Shown here: positions 31,484-40,795 of the stretch, piece by piece
Layout of the letters: every line of letters starts with the position of its first letter
How positions within the stretch are numbered: the stretch's first letter is position 1
Source: Hippopus hippopus
Taxonomy: Eukaryota > Mollusca > Bivalvia > Cardiida > Cardiidae
Length of the DNA: 64,000 nucleotides
Assembly: GCA_946811185.2 (NCBI GenBank)
Contig: OX328102.1
Location: 16,927,194-16,991,193 of the forward strand
Direction: 5' to 3'
Program-made: the position numbers and the translations under genes
Notes under the pieces: model-generated
What the model was told of the DNA's origin: nothing
What the model saw: the letters and a program-made list of their open reading frames with translations, nothing else
Databases searched by the model: none

Positions 31484-31912
31484 CGACATGACGGTCTGCG
31501 ATCTCGTCGTCCTTTCGTCAGTTTGCCCATAGCTCCTGCACGTCGTTTAGCTTGATTGGCTACACATGCTCCTAGATTATGCCCAGAGCATCGGTGGAAA
31601 TATATATTGTCTACAGATGAGTCTGGACTAGTTCGTCCAGATGGCCGACTTCGTTCATATCGTTGTCATGGTGAACTTTTGGCCGACGCTTGCTTTCTTG
31701 AAAGTGATAGATTTTGGGGTAGCTCGGTTATTGTCTGGGGCGGAGTATCATACAAGTTAAAGTTACCAAAATAAAGATAGATAGAAGTTTAACTGTTGTA
31801 AGATATAGGGATGAAGTTCTTCGCCCTGTAGCTGTGCCAACTGTGCAACAGCATAACCTAAATTTTCAGCATGCCATGTCTGGCCTCATGTAGCCAGAGT
31901 TTGTCGAAACTT
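31484..31912 (+). pseudogene. Tc1-type (Tc1/mariner, DDE) transposase fragment, decayed
   Basis: Translation from about 31505 gives RRPFVSLPIAPARRLA, an in-frame TGA at 31553-31555, then 72 open codons containing HRWKYILSTDESG and VIVWGGVS, ending at 31774. STDES carries the first catalytic Asp, and VIVWGGVS is the usual Tc1-like signature. After a frame change, SLTVVRYRDEVLRPV and PTVQQHNLNFQH follow from 31786, where the second catalytic Asp should come, but the bases give QHAMS and then a stop near 31890. The N-terminal DNA-binding domain and the region with the final Glu are absent. Just upstream lies a truncated family D MITE. The remnant cannot supply transposase. Confidence 0.88.
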
Positions 31913-31954
31913 TCTGGTAAACCATAACATTACGCCTTTCGACCGGCCACTGCA

Positions 31955-32122
31955 CAGTCCAAATTAAATGGGACTAATTAAATTGGACTCAAAAACTACT
32001 TACTGTGCCTGGAAGAATAGAAAACATCACTAGTTACTAGCATTTTCTCATTTCCCATAATGTTTTCAAAAATCTTCTCCCTCAAGATCGTTAAAATTCA
32101 GAATTGTAAGGTAAAGGGTTAA
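31955..32122 (-). mobile_element. TTAA-B MITE with one palindrome arm reduced
   Basis: GAATAGAAAACATCACTAGT keeps a scrap of the left arm, followed by TTACTAGCATTTTCTCATTT and the right arm. The right end is GTAAGGTAAAGGGTTAA. Confidence 0.8.
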
Positions 32123-32129
32123 AGTCGTG

Positions 32130-32770
32130 AACAAGTATTTCGACAGGAGTTGGTCAAAATAACTATAACTAAAACAGCGGGGAAGTTAAACTGGACGGGA
32201 ACGGGTTATTTAACAAATAGGCAAAAATAAAGTTGACCGTGTTTTTAAGTGTGTCTTCACATTCACTAGCCATTTTAAGATCGTATTTTAGTCTTTTTTT
32301 TTATTTTAGATTAAAGAAAATAACTTAATTTCTAATTACTAAAAGTTGCACTGCGTTAAGACAGGAACGAGCCCTGTCACTACGGTATTCTTCAATATTC
32401 CGGAAAAGGACTTTTTCGCATGGGAGGGGGACGGTTTTGGTGAACCCGTTGGAAACACTTAGCGATAAGAGAGGAACTGATCTCGACGAAATCACATTCA
32501 TCAGTCCAGATTCGGATTCGTTATCACTGAAATACAAGCCATGCGTCTTGGAGATACATCGGATACGTCATGAGCTTTCATTTTAGGTAAAACTTTACAT
32601 AATATATCTAGTAAAAAAAGTTATCAAGCGAGCCGTTGGCAAGCCTTTGTCACGATTATCAATTTTGACATTTAATCAACAGGAAAATCTAGGTCAGGAA
32701 TGTTTTAGAAATTGGTCGTATGATTACGGGATGACGGCACTTCTTGTACTTGCTAATCTCAAACCTGTGT
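32130..32770. other. Unassigned stretch
   Basis: Nothing recognisable. The minus frame at 32325-32537 has no motif. Confidence 0.4.
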
Positions 32771-32778
32771 AAGTTAGA

Positions 32779-33250
32779 TTGGTTAGTTGGTTGGTAGGTA
32801 TATTGGTTAGTTGGTTCGTTGGTTGGTTTGCTGGTTTTTAACGCCAATTTCAACATTATTTCAATTCTATCGCTATCCATGCTTTCAGGGGCGTAGCTAA
32901 CCCAAAATAAAGTATACAGAAAGTATTACCCGAGAAGCGAAGTGCCGAGAGGGGGAAGGAGGGTTCCTCAGAAGGGTCTTGGGGGCTCACCCAGAAAAAA
33001 TTTGAATTGTATAAGCTATTTGGTGGCCTCTAGTGATTTCTTTTTTTGCAAATCTGTCTTTCTTATTTTTTACAAAGTGTGCGCAACTGCGTTTTTTCCT
33101 GCAGGCAGCTATGCCCCTGGCTTTCATAGAGTTTCTTTTTACAAGTACCTCGAACAATATTTATTCCCGAGCCACTGGCTACTTATACATATAACCCGGC
33201 GTCGAAACAACGCTCAGCAGTGAGAGACAAACGATCCCTGTCGCATTGTT
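32779..33250 (-). mobile_element. SINE S1 with GGTT-type tail, interrupted by ~230 bp
   Basis: The left part is a GGTTGGTT-type tract (32779-32835), then TTTAACGCCAATTTCAACAT TATTTC of S1. At about 32889 the match stops and resumes near 33122 with GAGTTTCTTTTTACAAGTAC, GAGCCACTGGCTACTTATAC, AACGCTCAGCAGTGAGAGA. The tRNA head beyond 33250 is missing. The GGTT tract is the microsatellite 3' tail of the SINE on the minus strand. Confidence 0.7.
32889..33120. mobile_element. Unidentified insertion within SINE S1
   Basis: Starts GGGCGTAGCTAACCCAAAAT and ends GCAGCTATGCCCCTGG, with GGGCGTAGCT / GCTATGCCCC as inverted ends. The interior includes AAGCGAAGTGCCGAGAGGGG. A MITE is suggested; no target duplication was resolved. 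Confidence 0.55.
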
Positions 33251-33474
33251 TAGCAGTGTTGGAAGAAATTTTTAATCACACTGAAAACTAGACTAGTTAT
33301 ATGATAAAAGGATGTCTTTCTTCCTCTCTCATCCCAGCAGACAGACCAAAACTGATTCCTGACAATAACAGGCGTCGGAACAGACTGCATCTGACATTTA
33401 TCCAACCGATTTTACATCTTCTTTTTATCTGTCTTTTTGACGGATCATCTGGCTAAAAGCATGCGATAGAGGAG

Positions 33475-33539
33475 CGGAGAGTGTGGACCAAGATCAGACT
33501 GCGCGTATGCACAGTCTGATCTTGGTCTACACTGTCCGC
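33475..33539 (-). repeat. TTAA-A hairpin remnant
   Basis: GAGAGTGTGGACCAAGATCA and TCTGATCTTGGTCTACACTG, with a shortened loop. Outer ends are not recognised. Confidence 0.75.
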
Positions 33540-33696
33540 AACGTGAATCATTAATAGTACACGGCAGTGTAAAGGATTGATATCTAATATCCATAAAAAT
33601 GTTTGTAAATATTGGTCCATAAATACCAATCTTGATAACGACTTATCATCGTCCATCAAAATGTTCCGCTCTCAGCCTCGTTTTCATTCGTGCACA

Positions 33697-33920
33697 TTAC
33701 CCTTTACCGGACAGTCCCGGGCTTTAACGACCTCAGGCAGGAAGGGTTTTGTAAACATTGTTGGAAAAGAACATGCTGGTAACCAGCATGTTATCCTTTT
33801 CCAACAATGTTTTATATTTTTTCAATCACAAATCAGTCTTTCAGCCATGTTTGTAATGTCGTCAGCAAATGCTTTCAATTTCGACAAGTCTAAAATTTTT
33901 TCGTTTGGTAAACTGAGTAA
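33697..33920 (+). mobile_element. TTAA-B MITE
   Basis: TTACCCTTTACCGGACAGTC to TTTTCGTTTGGTAAACTGAG. The palindrome at 33751-33813 is shortened on both arms by the same few bases (GGAAAAGAACATGC / GCATGTTATCCTTTTCC). The 132-codon plus frame 33577-33975 runs through it. Confidence 0.88.
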
Positions 33921-33971
33921 ACTCATAGATAGTAACTTTATCAAGGAGGAAGAATTTTATTCTTGTCCTTA

Positions 33972-34110
33972 TTAAATCCATTTGTGGAAGGTAACTTTTA
34001 ATTAGATGTGACTCAAATGAGGAAATTGCTTCGAATACAAACATTCATAGGAAAAAGAGGCAATACTTGTTACCGGTGTTTCTTTTTCCCTCCTGTTGTT
34101 TCTGAAATCT
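33972..34110 (-). repeat. TTAA-B remnant
   Basis: TTAGATGTGACTCAAATGAG and GCAATACTTGTTACCGGTGT are recognisable family motifs in reverse orientation. Ends are lost. Confidence 0.5.
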
Positions 34111-34113
34111 TTA

Positions 34114-34210
34114 ACAGTGCAAATCCAAGATAAGACTGCAAGTTCTGTGTATATCTAAGATCGGACTACACTTTCTTAGCAGTCTGATCTTGATCAATAC
34201 TATCTGTAGA
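34114..34210 (-). repeat. TTAA-A remnant with duplicated arm
   Basis: CAGTGCAAATCCAAGATAAG and then ATATCTAAGATCGGACTACA are two left arms, followed by one right arm, AGCAGTCTGATCTTGATCAA. Confidence 0.6.
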
Positions 34211-34226
34211 GGCAACTACCCTTATG

Positions 34227-35460
34227 CCTGTTATACTCTTGTGGTATACTCGTGGCGTTAAGTATCCTAATTCCCACTGGAAAAGTTGGAACACTGTAAG
34301 TTATACTCTCTTTATGAGATGTATAATCACTCTTTTAAACTCGATGTTGTAATTATAATATCACCTTTTATTTCATGCTTTCCGGTAGGATATCGAGAAA
34401 TAGCGGTGGAAATATTTTTCGATATTCCACGGGTACGACCAGTGAAAATACCGATTTTTATATTCTAGTTACCTAGGTAAAATGCGCGTGACTCACAACC
34501 AGATGGAAATATGAAGTCATTTACCTTACATTTCTCGCGCTTGACGTAATATTGTAATGCGTTGCTATGGGGAGGGTGTACGCCACGGGGAATAACTGAA
34601 AAGACTGTACTGGATTTTGATAAAGTTCCTCTCAGAAAGGGTTAAAAGCATGAAATAAATAGAATATTTGTTTTTTTGGGTGAAAGATCGAAATTTATTT
34701 CATCTCGTGAACACCATCGGTAATATTTTCACTCGTGGCTGCGCCACTCGTGAAAATATTACCGATGATGTTCACTCGATGAAATAAATATCGATCTTTC
34801 ACCCAAAAAAAAACAAATATCCTTTATGTGTTTTAGTATCTATCTAACGATCAAGTCTTCCCTCAACCCCCATCCCCAAATAAAAGGGAGTGGGGAGCAC
34901 ATACTATATTTTATGGGCTTTTTGTCATATCCCGTTGGAATATTTGGCAAACTTCAAATCATGGGATTTATATATGATAACTATGTCAAACTCGCTGATA
35001 TTGTTACAATTTTTCCTTGATAATTTAGCATTTAAATAAAGATCTCGCATTGTAGACCCTCTCTTCCCAACCTCAACGCCAACCCTATCCCCACACATCA
35101 CCCATAAAAAGAAATTTCAAGGGTACTTTTGTCACACCCCGCTGGAACAGTTTTCATACTAGTACTGTACATTTTACTATCAGTATGGAATTTACAGTCA
35201 TTTTCAATGATCTGTTATAGTTATGGTTTTCCTCACATGCCTTAGCATCTATGTAAAGATTACGACTCAATAATCCAAAATTAGGGCTGTCACTTACAAT
35301 GCGATTTCTCTTATCTCACTAGAATACTTGGCACACTGTAAGTTATACTACAATTATGGGATTTACATCGCTCTTTCAATCTCAACGTTAGAATTATGGG
35401 TTTCCCTTAATGCATTAGCATCAGTATAAAGATCGCGCATCATATGCCACCGTTCTAGGC
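34227..35460 (+). repeat. Tandem repeat, about four units of ~200 bp (family M), carrying element E2
   Basis: Shared landmarks are CCCRYTGGAA, TTGGCACACTGTAAGTTATA, ATTATGGGATTTACATCGCT, TTAGCATCTATGTAAAGATC. They appear near 34270-34360 (unit interrupted by E2, resuming at 34813), 34920-35060, 35130-35270 and 35310-35450. No coding frame persists between units. Confidence 0.7.
34361..34812 (+). mobile_element. Element E copy 2, full length with long terminal hairpin
   Basis: Begins TTTTATTTCATGCTTTCCGG, with the inverted motif AAAAGCATGAAATAAATAGA near 34646. The end is a 125-bp hairpin at 34678-34804: arms GGTGAAAGATCGAAATTTAT... and GATGAAATAAATATCGATCT... close on CTCGTGGCTGCGCCACTCGT. 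CCTTTTAT before and CCTTTAT after may be an imperfect target duplication. No frame of note. Confidence 0.8.
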
Positions 35461-36150
35461 AGGAACATTTTCGAAAATTCGACTTGAATGAAAACCGTAC
35501 TTTAAAAAGGAAATGCAGAGGCAGTCCCCAGACTCGCTGCTGTATCACATGATAAGAATTTTAAAGAGTAAGATAAAAGATTTTAGACTTACCATTTCTG
35601 CGGATTTCTTTTGATCCAATCTTCGTTAGTCAGTAAAAATTAGGTGGGTACAAAAATCTTCGCCATTCTGGATCTGCAAAGTCATTAAAAGAAGTTTTAG
35701 ATTGTAACTTTCATATCGAACAACATACAAAGTTTTAGTTCATAACCTTAGACATCTCGCAAAATATTGTAAAGAATGGATGACTTAGAAAAGTGATCAT
35801 GGTGCCAAGGCAAGGTTGTGCTGCGGTCGCGCCATGGTTCCGGTTGGATTTGCAACAAATATTCAGGTACGCACCAGTAGTTTCAAAATTATCAAAGAGC
35901 ACGCCCGTTCGTCTTTGAATTGGTTCGGAGAAGGAACCGTTCCTACCGATTTTCCTCGTGGTCATTAAACAAGGGTCCTTATTTGCCAACAATAATGAGT
36001 TGTAGTTTTACTTCTCAAGAATTTCTGAATCTAAAAGTAACACAGATTCTGACTTGCTTAACCGGACGTTCTGCCAACCAAAAATTGTGTTTCTCTCTAC
36101 ACTGAGAATTAGACTGAGACTATTATTTACAGTGCAGAATGGTCGTTGAA
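35461..36150. other. Unassigned stretch
   Basis: No repeat or gene recognised. Short frames at 35735-36105 lie on opposite strands over the same bases and have no motif. Confidence 0.4.
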
Positions 36151-36157
36151 GCATTAT

Positions 36158-36385
36158 TTAACTCTTTACCAAACAATCCCTGGTTTTTACGGGTCAGGAA
36201 TAGAAGCCTTATGAAAACATTGTGGGAAAAGGAGAAAATGCTGGTTACCAGCATTTTCTCCTTTTCCCACAATGTTTTCTACCCTATCTTATAGAAAAAT
36301 CATCTTTTTAGCAACTGTTAATTTGTCATCTGCAAAATGCTTTCAATTTGGTCTGGTCCAAAATTTGCCGTTTGGGAAAGGGTTA
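36158..36385 (+). mobile_element. TTAA-B MITE, complete, with inverted centre
   Basis: 228 bp from TTAACTCTTTACCAAACAAT to CCGTTTGGGAAAGGGTTAA. The palindrome at 36213-36279 is perfect, but its central base is T where the same-oriented copy at 22453 has A. Confidence 0.95.
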
Positions 36386-36572
36386 AGTTTTCATACCAAC
36401 CAAACGGTCTTAATGTTCTTTTTTATTCAGTTGAAGCTTCAAGGGTTAATCTTTGTGCGTTTTACTTGTAAGGCTCTTGTAGATAACATAACGTTTCCTG
36501 TTATTATTTATAACAATTCTCTGACTATCATATTACCTGATAAATCAATTTTCCTGCCGTTCTAATTCGACG

Positions 36573-36588
36573 CCCCCCCCCCCCCATC
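36573..36588 (+). repeat. Poly-C tract
   Basis: A C run of about 15 bases, with unassigned sequence on both sides (36390-36880). Confidence 0.8.
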
Positions 36589-36880
36589 CGGGAGGAAAAA
36601 AATTCGAATTGATTTCAAATATAACGTATCTTAGAGACAAGCAATAAAACAGTGACAAAGAGAGAATTTTCATATCCATAACAATTTTTTCCATCTGTCA
36701 CAGTCTTCAAAAGGCTGCTTTGATTTTTACAGTCTATCAGACACCCAAGTATTCGACATGTCCTTCTACAAAGTATTTTAGACGGTAAGTCAAATGTGGA
36801 TCAAGTGATGGAACTTGTCTTTTACAGAGCAGGATAAATTCTATTTTCAGCAGCCAATCACTTTCGAGGCTCGCCATGGT

Positions 36881-37123
36881 TTAACTCTTTACCAAACGAC
36901 AAAAATTTGCAAAATTCGAAGCATTTCCATAACACAATTCATGTATACGAGCTAACTCAGAGGATGATTACTGTCGTTAAATGGTGGAAAACAATGTGGG
37001 AAAAGGAGAAAATGCTGGAAACCAACATTTTCTCCTTTTCCCACAATGTTTTCATAAGTCTGTTCCTGCGGGTGGTTAAAACATGTGATGGTTGGTAAAC
37101 ACAAGATAGTTTGGTAAGAGTTT
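36881..37123 (-). mobile_element. TTAA-B MITE
   Basis: TTAACTCTTTACCAAACGAC at the left. The palindrome at 36987-37053 has a centre mismatch (GCTGGAAACCAAC). The right end is a doubled GGTTGGTAAAC / GTTTGGTAAGAG sequence. Confidence 0.88.
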
Positions 37124-37257
37124 ACCTCCAGGATGGCAAGGTAAATATTTAGCCCCACATTAAACAAGCTGTTTTGTGAGACACCATACACTACGAGAAA
37201 AGCTGACCAGAAGGACTACTTCCGAGGGAAAGGGAGCCCTATTCCTTCCATGATTTT

Positions 37258-37325
37258 GATAACATTGTTGCAAAAGGAGCTTTACAGAACAATATTCCCT
37301 TCCTCAACAATATTTTTGAAAAAGT
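37258..37325. repeat. TTAA-B palindrome remnant
   Basis: GATAACATTGTTGCAAAAGG ... CCTTCCTCAACAATATTTTT. Centre lost. Confidence 0.5.
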
Positions 37326-37369
37326 TTTCCAGTGCAGAAGCGTAAAACTGTCGTGTAAATAATGTTTAG

Positions 37370-37583
37370 TTCAACTCTTATCCCGCTAAATAAGTGAAAT
37401 GAAACTTTAAAGCCGATGATAAATGTCAATTTTTTTGTTATTTTAGACGTTTTTATCTGGGAAAGATATCTCCTTATCGGACAATGTAGATCCAAGATCA
37501 GACTGCATGTTCTGTGCAGTCTGATCTTGATCTACACTGTTCGCAAAAGGTCGGTGAGTCGCGCTAAGCAGCTATAAGAGTCA
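37370..37583 (-). mobile_element. TTAA-A MITE
   Basis: TTCAACTCTTATCCCGCTAA at the left, the hairpin at 37479-37543 with bulge, and GCGCTAAGCAGCTATAAGAG at the right. Confidence 0.9.
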
Positions 37584-37692
37584 AGGAAAGTGATAAATAA
37601 GTAGGCTCAAACGGTGCCATTTTGGAATCAATACATCCATTTTAAGTCTTGCCCTTTCAGCTCAAAGAACAATTTTTCAACTGATTTTACGT

Positions 37693-37755
37693 ACTGTGTA
37701 GATCGTGACCAGACTACAAAAACTTGCAGTCTGGTACTGGATCTTCACTGATCGC
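37693..37755. repeat. TTAA-A hairpin remnant
   Basis: GTGTAGATCGTGACCAGACT ... AGTCTGGTACTGGATCTTCA: compensating-looking changes keep a hairpin, though the sequence has moved from consensus. Confidence 0.5.
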
Positions 37756-37958
37756 TAATTTGTGAGATATTTTGACTAAAACAGCCACGGAATACAAATA
37801 CCTGGGCTTTATCCTGCCGCATGAATATGTCTCTTTGAACGATTTTGGGCTTTAAAGATAAAAATGACTGTATTTGTTTTGACCAGTCTAATTTAGTAAC
37901 GGCTATTTATTTGCTCGTTTAACCTTTGTCAGTGCCGTAGGCGAAAAACGAACTTTGG

Positions 37959-38024
37959 CGGACGGCATAGATCAAGATCAGACTGCACAGAACGTGCAGT
38001 CTGATCTTGGATCTATACCGTCCG
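37959..38024 (+). mobile_element. TTAA-A variant A' hairpin
   Basis: GCGGACGGCATAGATCAAGA and ATCTTGGATCTATACCGTCC. Both arms carry the matched change GGCATAG/CTATACC against standard GTGTAG/CTACAC. It shares right-flank motifs (CGTCCGCTTGT, TTTTCAGCCGTCG) with 50764-50829. Confidence 0.85.
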
Positions 38025-38103
38025 CTTGTTTAGTTAATCCTATATCAGAGGAAATCTGTTTAAGTTTCGGTGGATCATGTTTTCAGCCGTCGAAAGAAAT
38101 GGC

Positions 38104-38311
38104 CTTATCCTGCTAAATCAGTGATATGAAATTTTCAAGCCGATAGTAAAATCCCAAATGTTGCTATTTCAAACGGTTATTTGTTGGGGAAAAGTATCTT
38201 CTTATCGGACAGTGTAGATCTAAGATCAGACTGCACGTTCAGTGCAGTCTGATCTTAATCTACACTGTCCTCAAAAGATCTTCGAGTCGCGCCAAGCAGC
38301 CTAAGAATTAA
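38104..38311 (-). mobile_element. TTAA-A MITE
   Basis: CTTATCCTGCTAAATCAGTG at the left, hairpin at 38206-38271, and GCCAAGCAGCCTAAGAATTAA at the right. Confidence 0.9.
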
Positions 38312-38391
38312 TGATGTTGAAGTGTACCGCCGCTATTGTACTTTTTTTTCTGTTATGGTTACATTGTTTCTTAGTTTAGTTTTAACCCAAT

Positions 38392-38585
38392 ACCTCACAA
38401 TCGAGTATTTTAACGACCCTGAAGGAGAGAAAAAAAAATGAAATCGCCTTGAGAAAAGCTGTAAATGCTGATTACAAGCATTTACTCCCTTTTCCACAGT
38501 GTTTTCATCCCTTTCTAAGACAAATCCAATCATTAAAGCCAAATTTAGTTTGCAGTCTGCTAATGCTACCAGTTGACACTAGTCT
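38392..38585 (+). mobile_element. TTAA-B MITE, degenerate
   Basis: TTAACCCAATACCTCACAAT at the left. The palindrome at about 38440-38507 keeps AAATGCTGATTACAAGCATT at its centre. Right flank GCAGTCTGCTAATGCTACC. Confidence 0.78.
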
Positions 38586-38726
38586 TATTCCTTAGCTTGC
38601 TAAATAATTGAAATGAAAATTTCAAGCCGATAGTAAAATCCTAAATTTTGCTATTTCAAACGGTTATTTGTTGGGGGAAAAATATCTCCTTATCGGACAG
38701 TGTAGATCTAAGATCAGACTGCACTG
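38586..38726 (-). mobile_element. TTAA-A MITE, truncated after the left arm
   Basis: TTCCTTAGCTTGCTAAATAA to GTGTAGATCTAAGATCAGAC, then the match ends at about 38726 within the loop. Its left part is nearly the same as 38104-38205. Confidence 0.85.
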
Positions 38727-38774
38727 CACAATATTAAAAGATGTTTTCAAAACAGTTTTACTAGCCCACCCGAA

Positions 38775-38985
38775 TTTGGAAAAGATCAGTCAGTGAAGTT
38801 TGTCGTAAAATTGGAGTCAAGAGACACTCACGGTGGTTGCTTCCTGGAAACTTTAGCCAGCACCCGCGCCGTGATTTTGGTAGTTACAGAGGTTGACCCC
38901 GCTTGTCACGAGATTCGAACCCGGAACCTTTGATGTGAGAAACCAACACTCTACAACTAAACCACTGTTTTCCAATATTTTGATT
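38775..38985 (-). mobile_element. SINE S2, degenerate
   Basis: On the minus strand, a B box GGGTTCGAATCTCG and A-box-like TAGTTGTAGAGTG are followed by GGCGCGGGTGCTGGCTAAAG, as in 44.4 kb. Confidence 0.6.
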
Positions 38986-39165
38986 TCTTTCAGAGCGGCT
39001 GGATGAACCTTTAGTCAGGTGTAAATCGTAAACAATCGAAAAAAGCTAATGGGTACACAAAAATTTAAGAAATAAATTACGCAGCAAAATAATAAGTACA
39101 CATTAAGACACAGATCTCTGAATTTAAAGTCACTATTTTGTTTGGTTATATTATAGAATACTTGT

Positions 39166-39394
39166 GTAACCCTTTACAACACAATCCCATCTTTTAATGA
39201 TCCCGAGAAATAAAGATTTTGAAAACATTGAGGGAAAAGGAGAAAATGCTGATAACCAGCATTTTCTCCTTTTTCCACAATGCTTTCTACCCTGTCAGGA
39301 GTAAATTTCATCATTTTAATTTCCACATGTAACATGTCGTCTGCAAATGCTTTCATAGACAAATCTAAAATTGTGTCGTCATGTAAAGAGTTTA
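39166..39394 (+). mobile_element. TTAA-B MITE
   Basis: GTAACCCTTTACAACACAAT to TGTCGTCATGTAAAGAGTTTA, with the palindrome at 39221-39288 carrying a few mismatches. The terminal tetramers are diverged from TTAA. Confidence 0.9.
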
Positions 39395-39404
39395 TGCCAC
39401 AAAT

Positions 39405-39545
39405 GACGTTATCTCGGGATTTACTTTCTGTCGCGGCAGTATATTTTGTTGACAGTAATTCGCCCAGCACTTCCGGTTAAACACAGTAAAAGCTGGTTTA
39501 AACCTTGCTAATGACAACAGCCTTTTCGGTGAAAAAGGCATAAAT
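39405..39545 (+). repeat. Family T repeat copy
   Basis: TCTCGGGATTTACTTTCTGT, GCGGCAGTATATTTTGTTGA and CAGCACTTCCGGTTAAAC match the tandem units at 25.2-25.7 kb, including the CCTTTTCGGTGAAAAAGGC close. Confidence 0.65.
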
Positions 39546-39969
39546 ATGGATTAGAAAGACCTATCAGAGCCAGTATTTTTTCCCCCCCAAAAAATAGAAA
39601 AAGGTACGTTCACATACAGAAGCCCGTACCGTTTGCTCGCACGTGTATGTACGTATGTGATATCGCACATACTTTCACAATAAAGACAGGAAAGGGGATG
39701 GGGTAGAATAGGTGGAAGTCACATACAATGATTTGAAGGAGGAATAAATTTTAACCAAACCCTCCAGCTTCATTTTATAACAGCAAAACTTTAAGACAAA
39801 TCTTTCAGGCAGCACACAATCCCGCAAAAAGTCTTTTTTACAATATTGGCTCCCGATGTAAAGTAAAACCACGATGATAGCCGGATGATGGTAATGACAT
39901 TCTAGAAATAAATCTCGCGTCACTTTGAAGATTCTTGAAAGTAAGGCTGAGAGCACAATTTATAAGTTG

Positions 39970-40225
39970 GTGAATGTGGACTCAGACTGCACGCACTGTG
40001 CAGTCAGAGCCCGTACTCACCGACCATTCTAGATTTCATTCATTGTCAAAATCTAGATTTTGAAAGTAACACAGGTTCTGATTGGCTGAACCATTCGGTT
40101 CAGCCAATCAGAAGTTGTGGTACTTTCAATTTTAGAAAATACTCGAAAATAAGACTAAGAATGTTCTTGAGAATGGTCTGTGAACCCTGATCTTGAATCA
40201 ACGTTGTGCTCCAGAGCACATTCAT
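39970..40225. mobile_element. TTAA-A-type hairpin split by a family G MITE
   Basis: GAATGTGGACTCAGACTGCA ... CTGTGCAGTC runs to about 40004 and the A right arm resumes at about 40189 as TGATCTTGAATCAACG, ending with GCGCTTAGCAGTAGCCTGG. The intervening piece is the G element. Confidence 0.65.
40006..40188. mobile_element. Family G palindromic MITE inserted in TTAA-A
   Basis: GAGCCCGTACTCACCGACCA and, inverted, TCAGGGTTCACAGACCATTC are the ends. The centre is a perfect palindrome around GATTGGCTGAACCATTCGGT. Confidence 0.8.
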
Positions 40226-40687
40226 TTGCGCTTAGCAGTAGCCTGGTGGTCAAATGCCCTAGAGAGGTTACAATAATTGCCATGACTTTGTTGGCTTATA
40301 AGATTTGTTAGATAGCCGTGATTTGATTTCGTTGATACACTAATCGAATGCATATTGACCATTTTTCTTTCTACGACCAGGGTCAGATGGTCAAGCTATC
40401 AAGACCATCCTTCTGTGACAATTTGTGCTTGACAATGTCATTGTCCATTCCTCTAGCGACGTTAACTCAAGTCAACAAACTGACCGCCGGCTATCTTCAT
40501 TGAAAGCGGATCATTGATACGGTACACGTATTCCAAAGTGTCTCGAAGACAGATTCTGAGATAGTGAAAGATAAGAATTACGATCACCATTGGCTTTTGA
40601 TTTTACGAGAGTGTTGCTTTAACTTTAAATATGTGTGAGAAAAAAATTGTTCCACCATTCAGGCGCCATACGCGAAACCAGGATGCT

Positions 40688-40750
40688 GACAGCATCCATA
40701 GATCAAGATCAGACTTGTACAGGACGTGCCGTATGATCTTGGTACTGTAC
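40688..40750 (+). repeat. TTAA-A variant A' remnant
   Basis: CATAGATCAAGATCAGACTT and GTGCCGTATGATCTTGGTAC. The arms are partly decayed. Confidence 0.55.
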
Positions 40751-40795
40751 ATGATATATCGCTTTTTCAGGAGAACGCGTCTATTACCTTTCAAA

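Noticed and set aside
33577..33975. 132-codon plus-strand frame
   Set aside because: It crosses a TTAA-B MITE including its palindrome and has no protein motif. Length alone is not persuasive in 64 kb.
34678..34804. Bacterial-style or viral inverted terminal repeat
   Set aside because: Three copies sit within a short non-coding element in repeat-rich animal DNA. No viral gene or replication protein frame is nearby.
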